A stretch of 64,000 bases of DNA from the NCBI GenBank assembly GCA_947073545.1, contig CAMTMP010000018.1, forward strand, positions 1 through 64,000, in the 5' to 3' direction. Numbering within the stretch: the stretch's first letter is position 1; the number at the start of each line of letters is the position of its first letter. A program made the position numbers and the translations under genes. The notes under the pieces are model-generated. The model was not told the DNA's origin. It did no database searches and saw only the letters and a list, made by a program, of their open reading frames with translations. This document shows positions 29,442-38,457 of the stretch, piece by piece. Origin of the DNA: an uncultured bacterium (GTDB lineage: Bacteria; Bacillota; Clostridia; Lachnospirales; Lachnospiraceae).

Positions 29442-30641
29442 TCAGGCATTTGCTGTATCCTGCTCCTGGGCATGATACCTCGTCACAATCGACTGGATAC
29501 GCTCCACAGGGTTCAAAAGGTCGCTGATGGAAGCGTCGTGATTGAGGGTGTCGATGATATAGGCGATGTACTTGCTCATATCGCAATCGATGTACCACTC
29601 ACGGGCAAGAAGCTCAGGTGTCTGGTAGATCAGATTCGTGGTCAGGACACGGCAGATGGTGCCCTCCTCATAAGCCTTATCAAACCGATACAATCCGGCG
29701 GTAAATAGCCCGAAGGTAGCGAAGACGAAAATCTTTCCGGCTTTGCGCTCTTTTAACGCGGCCGCCACCTCCAACACGCTTTCGCCGGAGGAAATCATGT
29801 CATCGATGATAATCATATCCTTGCCTTCGACATTGCTGCCTAGAAACTCATGGGCGATAATCGGATTTCTTCCGTTTACGATGCGGGTGTAGTCCCGTCT
29901 CTTGTAGAACATACCCATATCCAGACCGAGTACGTTGGCGATATAAATCGCCCTGCTCATGCCGCCCTCGTCCGGACTGATCACCATCATGTGATCACTG
30001 TCGATCTGTAATTTCTTTACATGGGTCAGAAGTCCCTTGATAAATTGGTAGGCGGGCTGTACCGTCTCGAAGCCGTGCAGGGGGATCGCGTTCTGTACAC
30101 GGGGGTCGTGGGCATCAAAGGTGATAATATTATCCACGCCCATGCTCACCATTTCCTGAAGCGCGAGGGCGCAGTCGAGAGACTCCCTAGCGGAACGTTT
30201 GTGCTGTCTGCTCTCATAGAGATATGGCATAATCACGGTGATGCGCCTTGCCTTGCCGCCAACCGCTGCTATGATACGCTTTAAATCCTGATAATGATCG
30301 TCGGGGGACATATGATTTTCGTGTCCACAGAGAGAGTAGGTGAGGCTGTAGTTAGCCACATCTACCATTAGATAAAGATCAGTGCCGCGCACAGATTCTT
30401 TGATGACGCCTTTTCCCTCGCCGGAACCAAACCGGGGAACTGCCGCATCCAATATATAAGTATCGCGCTGATAGCCGGAGAACGCAAGGGAATCTTTGTG
30501 CTCGCTTTCGCGTTCCGTGCGCCATTTTACCAGATAGTAGTCCACCTTTTCGCCAAGTTTGCGGCAGCCTTTCAGGGGAATCATCCCCAGAGAGCCGACG
30601 GGTATGGTCTCCAGATTTCTTTTCTCCTCGCGTCTGTTCAT
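29442..30641 (-). CDS. prs: Ribose-phosphate pyrophosphokinase, long form
   Basis: The protein has 399 residues. The ATG at 30641 follows GAAAGGA; the TTG used by the track overlaps it. It joins the PRPP synthetase fold: MPYLYESRQHKR in the N-terminal half, TFDAHDPRVQNA for metal/ATP binding, KRRDYTRIVNGRN as the catalytic flexible loop, and MIIIDDMISSGES as the PRPP loop. Usual bacterial enzymes have about 310-320 residues. This one has an N-terminal extension and internal insertions, so it belongs to a divergent clade often found beside a standard prs. Ribose-5-phosphate and ATP are the expected substrates. A hairpin CGGGTTTG/CAAACCCG lies just after the stop. Confidence 0.87.
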   Translation of the reverse strand: MNRREEKRNLETIPVGSLGMIPLKGCRKLGEKVDYYLVKWRTERESEHKDSLAFSGYQRDTYILDAAVPRFGSGEGKGVIKESVRGTDLYLMVDVANYSLTYSLCGHENHMSPDDHYQDLKRIIAAVGGKARRITVIMPYLYESRQHKRSARESLDCALALQEMVSMGVDNIITFDAHDPRVQNAIPLHGFETVQPAYQFIKGLLTHVKKLQIDSDHMMVISPDEGGMSRAIYIANVLGLDMGMFYKRRDYTRIVNGRNPIIAHEFLGSNVEGKDMIIIDDMISSGESVLEVAAALKERKAGKIFVFATFGLFTAGLYRFDKAYEEGTICRVLTTNLIYQTPELLAREWYIDCDMSKYIAYIIDTLNHDASISDLLNPVERIQSIVTRYHAQEQDTANA

Positions 30642-30689
30642 AAAAATATCCTTTCGCAATGGGTTAGTATTTCGCAGTAATTTCCTTTT

Positions 30690-31649
30690 CTATTTCCTAA
30701 GTTTATGCATTCGGATATCCTCCCCGGCAAGTCTGCAAACCTCAAAATTGCTTGTAATACGGGAAAAAATGCGGTCGGAATAACGATCCCGTAATTCTGC
30801 CAGAGAAAAATTGGTAGATATCAAAGTAGATTTTTTGCCGAGCTGCCTTTCATTCAGAAGCGAAAAGAGCTGGGACGCGGTGAACTGATTTGTCAGCTCC
30901 GTACCTAAATCGTCAATGATAAGCAGATCACACTGATAGAGATCAGAGTAGGTGTTTTGCCGTTCATCCCTGCTTTTGGCATCAAAAGAAACCTTCGACA
31001 ATAAATCAAACAGACCTGCCGCTCCGAAATAAATTACGGAATGCCCTTGATCCATCAATTCTTTCGCCACACAGCCGGAGAGAAATGACTTACCTGTTCC
31101 CACTGTACCATAAAAAAAGAGATTGCGGTAGTCTGAATTAAAATTTTTGATAAAACTCTCACAGGTATTAACTGCGTGCCGGAAAAGGGCCAAAGCCTCT
31201 CCCGTATAATATTCATACGAAAGCAGGCTGAAATTGTTGTGTTTCAGCATATCCTGAATGCCCGACTGCTCGTAAAGAAGGGAGATTTCCGCCTGCCTGA
31301 GACAGTGGCATTTTTCACGGTCAATGTAGCCTGTGTCCCGACAGTCGGGACAGACAAAGACCGGTTCCAGATAATCTGCGGGAAGACCGGCATCCGATAA
31401 AAGCTGTTTTTTCTGTTTTTTTAAGACAGCGAGATTTTGGCGCAGCTCGTCAAGAGCGGCATCATCCCCAAAGAGAAGCTTTTTTCCCTGAGAAGCGGAG
31501 AGAGAGGCTGTCTCATCCTCCAGCTCGCGGTATCCGGGGAGACGTTTGTATACATAATCACGCCTGCGCTCTGCCTCCAACCGGCTTTGCCGCTGTTTCT
31601 CTTCATATTGCCGAAAAATCCGGTCGTACTGCGTGTTTGTTAAGGGCAC
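30690..31649 (-). CDS. DnaC/DnaI-like helicase loader ATPase
   Basis: The protein has 319 residues. The N-terminal part (about 1-90) is coiled and charged. A zinc-binding segment follows with CPDCRDTGYIDREKCHC (four Cys, about 107-124). The AAA+ domain (about 140-319) has Walker A YGTVGTGKS, Walker B LLIIDDLG, sensor STNFS and the Arg finger region YSDRIFSRI. It is inferred to load the replicative helicase, as DnaI does in Bacillus. It lies 13 bases downstream of the dnaD gene in the same operon, the standard Lachnospiraceae arrangement. Confidence 0.9.
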   Translation of the reverse strand: MPLTNTQYDRIFRQYEEKQRQSRLEAERRRDYVYKRLPGYRELEDETASLSASQGKKLLFGDDAALDELRQNLAVLKKQKKQLLSDAGLPADYLEPVFVCPDCRDTGYIDREKCHCLRQAEISLLYEQSGIQDMLKHNNFSLLSYEYYTGEALALFRHAVNTCESFIKNFNSDYRNLFFYGTVGTGKSFLSGCVAKELMDQGHSVIYFGAAGLFDLLSKVSFDAKSRDERQNTYSDLYQCDLLIIDDLGTELTNQFTASQLFSLLNERQLGKKSTLISTNFSLAELRDRYSDRIFSRITSNFEVCRLAGEDIRMHKLRK

Positions 31650-31662
31650 GGGCGCCTCCTTA

Positions 31663-32787
31663 CTAGTTGCTTAGAATTTCTTTTTCCAATGCCTGCTGAA
31701 TGGCATCAAAATCATAGTCGTGCTGCGTAAACTGGTTAAACTTATTTGTGGATACAGAGGGACGGTTTGTCCTGCTGCGGCGATGGTTCTCGTCCAGTGA
31801 TTTGATATCGCCTTTATGGTGAACGCCAGCCTTGTGCCAGTTTGCAAGAATACTGTCCGCGTATTCAAAGCGGTGACTGTCCGTGGCAAGCACCGTGCGC
31901 TCGCAGGCGGTGAGAATGACATCGTTTTCAAAGCCGTAGAACTTACGCCAGCGGTCGATGTAGGCAACCTCTGTCTCTGTGGGAATATTGTTTTTTCCGA
32001 GGGCACGCATGATTTCGTAAACGGCTTTATCATATTTTCCGGCCAGAGAAGCGGCCTGTTTCTGGGTGGTAATGCCCTGCTCGGCCCAGCTTATGGCCAC
32101 TTTTTCTATGTAACGCAGATCTCTTTTTCCGCGGTCGACGCAGTATTGGATCAGGTAATCGGTCAGATCCTCGGAGAATCCCAGTTTGTCCATTATGAAA
32201 AGTATGGTACGCATATCGTTTGCGCTCAACGGTTTTTTCAGATACTGCTCTGCCACAAACAGAAGTCTTGCGGTATCTTCATTTGCTTTAAAATCGCGGA
32301 GCTGATCCGCCGTATAATTCGGTTTTTCCACAGAAAGCGGCTGTATCTGCGGCTGTGCCGGAACTGCTTTACTTACGGCCGGATAGGTGACTGGCGGAGC
32401 CGATGTTTGTGCAGAAACCGGCGCAGGCACAAAGGGCGTCGTCACGCTCGGATAAGTGGCCATGGCAGGAGTAGCCGGAACCGGGGCGGAAGAACTGGAA
32501 TCCATCAGATGGATGCCGGTAATATTCTTTTGACTATCATAGTCAAGAACTAAAAGGCGGTTTCTTTCCCAGTATTTGAGGGCGCGTATCACGTCCTTTT
32601 CCGTGTAGTTGAATTTATCGGCGATATTGCCTATGCTTGTGTCGAGTCTGGCGCGCATCATGCGGATCAGGTAAAGGTAGATCTTTAACTGCGCATCGTT
32701 GGCGTCCTGCATGTACTCGTCAATAAAACGGTTTGAAATAACTGTGGAATCTGTATAGTTGTCCTGATAAATTGTCAAAAACCCCAT
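31663..32787 (-). CDS. dnaD: DnaD domain replication initiation protein
   Basis: The protein has 374 residues. The N-terminal winged helix (about 15-95) contains LKIYLYLIRMMRARLDTSIGN and EKDVIRALKYWERNRLL. A Pro/Ala/Thr/Ser-rich linker spans about 100-150. The DnaB_2/DnaD C-terminal domain (about 165-285) follows and includes DKLGFSEDLTDYLIQYCVDRG. In Bacillus DnaD and DnaB remodel DNA and help load helicase at origins and stalled forks. A cluster of DnaA-box-like sites lies upstream. Confidence 0.9.
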   Translation of the reverse strand: MGFLTIYQDNYTDSTVISNRFIDEYMQDANDAQLKIYLYLIRMMRARLDTSIGNIADKFNYTEKDVIRALKYWERNRLLVLDYDSQKNITGIHLMDSSSSAPVPATPAMATYPSVTTPFVPAPVSAQTSAPPVTYPAVSKAVPAQPQIQPLSVEKPNYTADQLRDFKANEDTARLLFVAEQYLKKPLSANDMRTILFIMDKLGFSEDLTDYLIQYCVDRGKRDLRYIEKVAISWAEQGITTQKQAASLAGKYDKAVYEIMRALGKNNIPTETEVAYIDRWRKFYGFENDVILTACERTVLATDSHRFEYADSILANWHKAGVHHKGDIKSLDENHRRSRTNRPSVSTNKFNQFTQHDYDFDAIQQALEKEILSN

Positions 32788-32871
32788 TTTACACCCCTAT
32801 ATTAAAGACTGATACCTCGATACCGCGAGAACCGGCAGCCCCTTATCTGCCGCTTGCCGCGTGCATTTATG

Positions 32872-32877
32872 AGTATA
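32872..32877 (-). promoter_or_regulatory. Probable -10 box of the dnaD operon
   Basis: TATACT on the minus strand lies about 85 bases upstream of the dnaD start, preceded by a weak TTTCTT at 17-18 bases. It lies 80 bases from the first DnaA-box-like site. Confidence 0.4.
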
Positions 32878-32956
32878 GCATGTGTTTTTGGGAAAAGAAA
32901 TGGGCAATCTGTAACAAACGAATATGCGTTTATGAATGACGGGCCGGTCATTCTTT

Positions 32957-33072
32957 TGTGGATAGTGTGGACAACCTTGGAAAACATTATGAAACCGCAT
33001 GTTCTATTCCACAAAAATATCCACAGAAAAAACGGATTGTCTCAGGTTCTTTTCTGTGGATATTGTGAATAA
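32957..33072. promoter_or_regulatory. Cluster of six DnaA-box-like 9-mers
   Basis: Compared with TTATCCACA, the sites are CTATCCACA (32957-32965, minus), TTGTCCACA (32966-32974, minus), TATTCCACA (33005-33013, plus, weak), ATATCCACA (33017-33025, plus), ATATCCACA (33055-33063, minus) and TTATTCACA (33064-33072, minus). Two pairs abut exactly. The cluster lies between murC and the helicase-loading operon. It may regulate that operon or bind DnaA away from oriC. Confidence 0.7.
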
Positions 33073-34452
33073 TTATTTTTGTAACAGGTTTTCACCGATT
33101 TTTACGACGTCGCCCGCACCCATAGTTATCAACAAATCATCCTTTGTGCATTTTTTCAAAAGATAATTTTCTATTGCCTCAAAGGTAGGGAAGTATTGGC
33201 AGGAGTGTCCCAGCGACCGGATTTTTTCCTGCAGGGTTTCCGAGCTGATGCCCAGCGTATCCTTCTCTCTGGCGGCGTAGATATCTGCCAGGACGATCTC
33301 GTCAGCAAGAGAGAGGGCGGAGGCAAAATCCTCTAAAAAGGCTTTGGTCCTCGTGTAGGTATGGGGCTGGAACACGCACCATAGACGCTTGTGGGGATAT
33401 TGCATTGCGGCGCTCAAGGTGGCACGGATCTCGGTGGGGTGATGGGCGTAGTCATCGATGATATTGACGCCGTTTACCTGACCCTTGTATTCGAAACGTC
33501 TGTCCGTTCCGGTAAATGCCAGAAGTCCTGCGCCGATCACTTCATCCGAAAGCCCGAGCAGATCTGCCAAAGCGATGGCGGCCAGAGCGTTCAGGATATT
33601 GTGATCTCCGTGTACCCGTAAGGAAAATCTCCGTGCCCCGCCTTCTTTGCCGGGCAGGGAAAAAGAAGGAAAGCCGGATTCGTCATAAGCGATCTGCGAC
33701 GCGGTATAGTCCAGGCCGGAGGAAAGACCGTAGGTAATCACGCGGCAGGAAAGACCTTCTGTCAGCTCTTCGTACCGTTCAATATCGCCGTTGATGATGA
33801 GGGCGCCGTCTTCGGGACAAAGGAGAGCAAAACGACGGAAAGAATTTCGAATATCCGAAAGGTCTTTAAAGAAGTCCAGATGGTCTTCTTCTATATTAAG
33901 TATAATGCCGATTTTCGGGAAAAAGTTTAAAAAGCTGTTTGTGTACTCGCATGCCTCCGTGACAAAGAGCTCGGATGAACCCACTCTGATATTGCCGCCG
34001 ATGGGCCGGTAAATGCCACCGATAGAAAGGGTAGGATCGGCTTTTGCGTTCAGAAGAATTTGGGAAATCATGGAGGTCGTAGTCGTTTTCCCGTGGGTGC
34101 CGCTCACGGCAACGGGCGTTTCATAGTTCTTCATCATTTGCCCTAAAAGTTCCGCCCGGGTCAGCGTGGGAATGTTTAATTTCTTTGCGGCAAGCAGCTC
34201 GGGGTTATCGCTTTTAATGGCTGCGGTATAGACGACAAGGTCGATGCTGCTATTTAGATTTTCTTCCTTTTGTCCGTAATAAACCTTGACGCCACGCTCT
34301 TCCAGCATACGGGTCAACTCAGAAGGAGCGCGGTCGGAACCCGATATCGTAAAGTTTTCTGTCAAAAGAATCTCGGCAAGGCCGCTCATACTGATACCGC
34401 CGATTCCGATGAAGTAGATGCGGATCGGTTTGTGAAAATCAATCTGGTACAT
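33073..34452 (-). CDS. murC: UDP-N-acetylmuramate--L-alanine ligase
   Basis: The protein has 459 residues. The ATG at 34452 (MYQIDFHKPIRIYFIG) follows AAGGGAG; the 20 extra residues in the track ORF have no ribosome binding site. The Mur ligase fold has FIGIGGISMSGLAEILL at the N terminus and the ATP loop SGTHGKTTTTSMI. ACEYTNSFLNF and ILNIEEDHLDFF lie in the central domain. DDYAHHPTEIRATL in the C-terminal domain is typical of MurC. It adds L-Ala to UDP-MurNAc in the cytoplasm, the first stem-peptide step. The first DnaA-box-like site begins immediately after its stop. Confidence 0.94.
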   Translation of the reverse strand: MYQIDFHKPIRIYFIGIGGISMSGLAEILLTENFTISGSDRAPSELTRMLEERGVKVYYGQKEENLNSSIDLVVYTAAIKSDNPELLAAKKLNIPTLTRAELLGQMMKNYETPVAVSGTHGKTTTTSMISQILLNAKADPTLSIGGIYRPIGGNIRVGSSELFVTEACEYTNSFLNFFPKIGIILNIEEDHLDFFKDLSDIRNSFRRFALLCPEDGALIINGDIERYEELTEGLSCRVITYGLSSGLDYTASQIAYDESGFPSFSLPGKEGGARRFSLRVHGDHNILNALAAIALADLLGLSDEVIGAGLLAFTGTDRRFEYKGQVNGVNIIDDYAHHPTEIRATLSAAMQYPHKRLWCVFQPHTYTRTKAFLEDFASALSLADEIVLADIYAAREKDTLGISSETLQEKIRSLGHSCQYFPTFEAIENYLLKKCTKDDLLITMGAGDVVKIGENLLQK

Positions 34453-34612
34453 GGGGTATCTCCCTTTTACAGTTTTTATTAGTATTATACTCATTCCATA
34501 GGAAAAAACCAATATAAAGTTAAGAAATGCAAAAAAACAGGTTAATATGTAAAAATTAACAAAGACGTTGAAAAATGGAATAAAATATTGTATATTATTA
34601 ATATATCAAAAG

Positions 34613-34657
34613 GACTAAAAACGGAGAATTCTTGTAAATTGTATTCAGTTTTTAGTC
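34613..34657. promoter_or_regulatory. Perfect inverted repeat upstream of glgC, possible operator
   Basis: GACTAAAAAC (34613-34622) and GTTTTTAGTC (34648-34657) are perfect 10-base arms. The right arm covers the -35 position of the promoter with its -10 at 34667. A repressor site or a mirrored activator site is possible. Confidence 0.5.
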
Positions 34658-34663
34658 GGCCTG

Positions 34664-34672
34664 TGGTATACT
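34664..34672 (+). promoter_or_regulatory. Extended -10 promoter of glgCD
   Basis: TGGTATACT (TGn plus TATACT, 34667-34672) lies 85 bases upstream of the glgC ATG. The -35 region (TTCAGT) is weak and lies within the inverted repeat. Confidence 0.55.
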
Positions 34673-34756
34673 TTACATATAGCTATATTTTTGTGATAGA
34701 TATGGACAGATATGAAGGCATGAAAATACAATATTAAGAAATAAGAGGTGATAAAG

Positions 34757-36031
34757 ATGGTAAAGAAAGAAATGATTGCCATGCTTTTAGCTGGCGGTCA
34801 GGGAAGCAGATTGGGAGTGCTTACGTCGAAGGTGGCCAAGCCTGCGGTGTCCTTCGGAAGTAAGTACCGGATTATCGACTTCCCGCTCAGTAACTGCATT
34901 AACTCAGGCGTCGACACGGTAGGTGTGCTGACGCAGTATCAGCCCCTCAGGCTGAATACACATATCGGTATCGGCATACCTTGGGATTTGGACAGAAATA
35001 TCGGCGGCGTTACGGTTCTGCCGCCTTATGAAAAGAGTGCGAACAGCGAATGGTATACCGGAACGGCGAATGCGATATATCAGAATATCGACTACATGGA
35101 AACCTTTAATCCCGATTATGTGTTGATTCTCTCGGGGGATCACATTTATAAGATGGATTATGAGGTAATGCTCGATTTCCATAAGCAGAATGGCGCTGAG
35201 GTGACCATTGCGGTTATGCCGGTTCCGATGGAAGAGGCGAAACGTTTTGGCATTATGATTACCGATGAAAACCGCAAGATTACGGATTTTGAGGAGAAGC
35301 CTGCTAACCCGCGCAGCAATTTGGCGTCCATGGGTATTTATATCTTTAACTGGAAGACGCTCAAAGAAGCCCTGCTCGCCAATTCGGAGCAGCCGGGATT
35401 GGATTTTGGTAAGCACCTGATTCCCTATTGCCACAAGAAGGGCGCGCCGCTTTATGCCTACGAGTTTAACGGGTATTGGAAGGATGTGGGAACGCTTCAC
35501 TCCTTCTGGGAAGCGAATATGGAGCTGATCGACATTGTGCCTGAGTTTAACCTCTACGAGGAGTATTGGAAGATCTACACGAAGAGCGAGATCCTTCCGC
35601 CTCAGTATCTGTCTTCGGACAGCGTGGTGGAGAAAAGCATTATCGGGGAAGGATGCGAAATCTTTGGACAGGTTTACAATTCCGTGATCGGCTGCGGCGT
35701 TACCGTCGGTGCGGGTACGGTGATCCGGGATTCCATCGTTATGAACCAGACCCGAATCGGTGAAAACTGTGAGCTCTATAAAGCGGTTGTCGCGGAGAAC
35801 GTAGAGATTCAGGATCATGTAAAACTGGGTGTGGGAGATCCTGTTCCCAATGAGACAGATCCGCATATTTACGATCACGAGTTGGTGACGGTAGGCGAGA
35901 AGAGTGTGATCCCGAAAGGGGTAAGCGTAGGGAAAAATTCGGTGGTGTTTGGCGTGACTACACATGACGACTACCAGGATTCATATCTTCCCAGTGGTAA
36001 AACTTTGATTAAGGCAGGTGATAAATCGTGA
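34757..36031 (+). CDS. glgC: Glucose-1-phosphate adenylyltransferase, catalytic subunit
   Basis: The protein has 424 residues. The ATG at 34757 follows AGAGGTG; the GTG at 34748 used by the track lies within that site. The nucleotidyltransferase domain has [31 protein letters not shown] with the metal-binding Asp, and FEEKP for the sugar phosphate. A left-handed beta-helix domain (about 290-390) follows. It makes ADP-glucose from ATP and glucose-1-phosphate for glycogen synthesis. It overlaps glgD by four bases and the two probably form a heteromer. No glgA or glgB is in the window. Confidence 0.95.
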   Translation: MVKKEMIAMLLAGGQGSRLGVLTSKVAKPAVSFGSKYRIIDFPLSNCINSGVDTVGVLTQYQPLRLNTHIGIGIPWDLDRNIGGVTVLPPYEKSANSEWYTGTANAIYQNIDYMETFNPDYVLILSGDHIYKMDYEVMLDFHKQNGAEVTIAVMPVPMEEAKRFGIMITDENRKITDFEEKPANPRSNLASMGIYIFNWKTLKEALLANSEQPGLDFGKHLIPYCHKKGAPLYAYEFNGYWKDVGTLHSFWEANMELIDIVPEFNLYEEYWKIYTKSEILPPQYLSSDSVVEKSIIGEGCEIFGQVYNSVIGCGVTVGAGTVIRDSIVMNQTRIGENCELYKAVVAENVEIQDHVKLGVGDPVPNETDPHIYDHELVTVGEKSVIPKGVSVGKNSVVFGVTTHDDYQDSYLPSGKTLIKAGDKS

Positions 36032-37146
36032 GAGCAATCGGAATTATCTTAGCAGGTGGTAATAATCACAGGATCAGGCAGTTGACCCAGAAGCGCGCGG
36101 TCTGTGCGATGCCCATAGCGGGAAGCTACAGAAGTATTGATTTTGCGCTCAGTAATATGTCCAATTCCCATATTAATAAAGTGGCTGTGCTTACGCAGTA
36201 TAACGCGGGCAGTCTGAACGAGCATTTGAGCTCGTCCAAATGGTGGGACTTCGGACGGAAGCAGGGCGGCCTGTTTGTGGAGACGCCTGCAGTGACGGCG
36301 GAGAGCAATGCCTGGTACCGCGGCACGGCGGATGCGATTGCGCAAAATCTGTCTTTCTTAAAGAACAGCCATGAGCCATATGTAGTGATTGTTTCCGGCG
36401 ACTGCGTTTATAAGATGGATTATAATAAGATTCTGGAGTATCATATAGAGAAGAAAGCGGATATCACCGTAGTCTGCAAGGATCTTGCGCCGAGCGCTAA
36501 TGTGGAGCGTTATGGGACGCTTAAAATGAACGAGGACAGCCGCATCGAGGAATTTGAAGAGAAACCGGTAGTGGCTAAGTCCAACACCATTTCCTGCGGT
36601 ATCTATGTGGTCAGAAGAAGAATGCTGATCGAAATGATCGAGAAGTGCAGGGAAGAGGACCGGTATGATTTTGTAAAAGATATTCTGATCCGTTACAAGA
36701 ACCAGAAGAGGATTTACGGTTATAAGCTGAAGGACTACTGGAGCAACATTGCTACCGTGGAAGATTATTTCAGGACGAACATGGATTTCCTCAAACCGGA
36801 GATCAGGGATTACTTTTTCAAACAGTATCCGGACGTTTATTCCAAAGTGGATGATCTGCCGCCGGCCAAGTATAATGTGGGCGCTAAGATCAAAAACAGC
36901 CTGATATCCAGCGGATGTATTGTTAACGGCACAGTGGAAGATTCCGTGATCTTTAAAGAAACTTATATCGGAAGCAATTGCTACATAAAAAATTCCATCA
37001 TTTTGAATGATGTGTATATCGGCGATAATACACACATCGAGAATTGCATCGTAGAGAGCAGAGGAACCATCCGGGCGAACTCTTACCATAAGGGAGAAGA
37101 AGGGATAGAAATTGTGGTGGAACATAACGACAGATATTCACTTTGA
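36028..37146 (+). CDS. glgD: Glucose-1-phosphate adenylyltransferase, GlgD subunit
   Basis: The protein has 372 residues with a GTG start overlapping the glgC stop, behind AGGTGA. It is a paralogue of GlgC, but the N-terminal loop is [18 protein letters not shown], altered relative to the catalytic [19 protein letters not shown] has Cys in place of His. In Bacillus GlgD is a poorly active partner that raises the activity of GlgC, and the same is expected here. A shorter beta-helix domain covers about 285-365. Confidence 0.93.
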   Translation: MRAIGIILAGGNNHRIRQLTQKRAVCAMPIAGSYRSIDFALSNMSNSHINKVAVLTQYNAGSLNEHLSSSKWWDFGRKQGGLFVETPAVTAESNAWYRGTADAIAQNLSFLKNSHEPYVVIVSGDCVYKMDYNKILEYHIEKKADITVVCKDLAPSANVERYGTLKMNEDSRIEEFEEKPVVAKSNTISCGIYVVRRRMLIEMIEKCREEDRYDFVKDILIRYKNQKRIYGYKLKDYWSNIATVEDYFRTNMDFLKPEIRDYFFKQYPDVYSKVDDLPPAKYNVGAKIKNSLISSGCIVNGTVEDSVIFKETYIGSNCYIKNSIILNDVYIGDNTHIENCIVESRGTIRANSYHKGEEGIEIVVEHNDRYSL

Positions 37147-37358
37147 CCAAACGGATAATTTGTGTTATGATAGGCAGGATATGTGTTGACGGGGATGAGG
37201 GGTGATTGCTAAGAAGGTGTAAGTTGTCTGTAACAGGGGCATAATTTAGTTAAATGTTTATTACAAGCTACGTGGCTTGATGAGTATGACTTGTGTAGAA
37301 AGCTTGTGAAAACCGGTAGATTCCGGACCGGTATCATATGATAAGGAGGCTGAGCTTC

Positions 37359-37631
37359 ATGAGAATTACTGATGTCCGCGTGCGTAAAATGACTCAAGAC
37401 AGCAAGATGAAGGCAATCGTCTCGATCACGATTGACGATGAATTCGTGGTTCATGACATTAAAGTAATTGAAGGCGAAAAAGGTCTGTTCATAGCTATGC
37501 CGAGTAAGAAGGCATCGGACGGCGAGTACCGAGATATCGCGCACCCGATTAATTCTGAGACTCGGGACAGAATCCAGAGAATTATTCTGGACAGCTATGA
37601 AAAGGCGCTTTTAGAACCGAATAGTGAGTAA
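37359..37631 (+). CDS. spoVG: SpoVG regulator
   Basis: The protein has 90 residues with ATG 37359 behind AAGGAGG. The sequence [55 protein letters not shown] is highly typical of SpoVG. The family binds nucleic acid (DNA or RNA) and affects septation, sporulation and surface gene expression. The 212-base upstream gap has several AT-rich -10-like sequences, none clear. A terminator follows. Confidence 0.95.
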   Translation: MRITDVRVRKMTQDSKMKAIVSITIDDEFVVHDIKVIEGEKGLFIAMPSKKASDGEYRDIAHPINSETRDRIQRIILDSYEKALLEPNSE

Positions 37632-37648
37632 AACGTATATGCGATGGG

Positions 37649-37672
37649 AAAAGGACGTGAGAGCGTCCTTTT
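37649..37672 (+). terminator. Terminator of spoVG
   Basis: The arms AAAAGGACG and CGTCCTTTT with a six-base loop lie 17 bases after the stop codon. Confidence 0.85.
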
Positions 37673-37699
37673 CTGCGGAAAAAGAGAGAAAAACGGCAA

Positions 37700-37728
37700 T
37701 AGACTTTGGATTCCTATTATGGTATACT
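37700..37728 (+). promoter_or_regulatory. Promoter upstream of the pth leader
   Basis: TAGACT (37700-37705), a 17-base spacer and TGGTATACT with an extended -10 (37723-37728). Confidence 0.6.
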
Positions 37729-37734
37729 GTCTTT

Positions 37735-37800
37735 AATCAATGAATAAGCGGGGAAGCTAAAAAGCAACCAACTACTTTGGTGAGCGGCGGTTGCTTTTTT
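37735..37800 (+). ncRNA. Short leader transcript ending in a terminator, upstream of pth
   Basis: The transcript predicted from the promoter at 37700-37728 meets the hairpin AAAAGCAACC / GGTTGCTTTT with a T6 tail (37760-37800) after about 25 bases. pth starts 29 bases further on. It is either an attenuator for pth-mfd or a free small RNA of about 65 bases. No known riboswitch class was recognised. Confidence 0.5.
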
Positions 37801-37829
37801 GATGTCTAAATTTTTGAATCGAGGTATCT

Positions 37830-38423
37830 ATGTATATTATTGCAGGTCTGGGAAATCCGGAGAAAAAATATATAAATACGAGACACAACATCGGCTTTGA
37901 CGTGATCGACGCGATTGCGGAAAAGAACGATATCGTGCTAAGTGAAAAAAAGCATAAAGCGGTGATCGGAAAGGGAATCGTTGCAGGACAGAAAGCGGTT
38001 CTCGTAAAGCCGCTCACCTATATGAATTTGAGTGGTGAGAGCATCCGAAGCGTCATAGACTTTTATAAGGTGGACGAAAAGGAAGAGCTGATTGTGATCT
38101 CGGACGATGTGAGTCTTGATATGGGACAGATCCGCATCCGCAAGCGGGGCAGCGACGGGGGACACAACGGCCTGAAAAATATCATCATGCATCTGGGGCA
38201 CGACGAGTTTATCCGGGTGCGCATGGGCGTGGGAGAAAAGCCGCCGAGGATGGATTTGGCAGACTATGTGCTGGGTCATTTTTCCGCCAAGGAGCGGGAA
38301 GTGATGAACGAGGGCGCAAGAACCGCAGCGCTTGCTATCGAGAAAATGATTGCGGAGGGACCTGATGCAGCTATGAATCAGTATAATGTGCGGAAACGCC
38401 CGGCGAAAAAGGACGAAGAATAG
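37830..38423 (+). CDS. pth: Peptidyl-tRNA hydrolase
   Basis: The protein has 197 residues and starts MYIIAGLGNPEKKYINTRHNIGFDVID, which includes the catalytic His of the family. KPLTYMNLSGESI, DDVSLDMGQIRIRKRGSDGGHNGLKNI and RMGVGEKP are further family blocks. It recycles tRNA from peptidyl-tRNA released by stalled ribosomes. mfd follows 34 bases downstream, as in many Firmicutes. Confidence 0.95.
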   Translation: MYIIAGLGNPEKKYINTRHNIGFDVIDAIAEKNDIVLSEKKHKAVIGKGIVAGQKAVLVKPLTYMNLSGESIRSVIDFYKVDEKEELIVISDDVSLDMGQIRIRKRGSDGGHNGLKNIIMHLGHDEFIRVRMGVGEKPPRMDLADYVLGHFSAKEREVMNEGARTAALAIEKMIAEGPDAAMNQYNVRKRPAKKDEE

Positions 38424-38457
38424 GCAGTATCAGTTATAAAGACAGAAAGAGGTTACC

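Noticed and set aside
32957-33072. Chromosomal origin of replication
   Set aside because: DnaA-box-like sites are present, but there is no dnaA or dnaN gene and no clear AT-rich unwinding repeat. A regulatory cluster is the safer reading.
34904-35965. 353-codon antisense ORF opposite glgC
   Set aside because: It is a shadow of a clear glgC gene, with no ribosome binding site.
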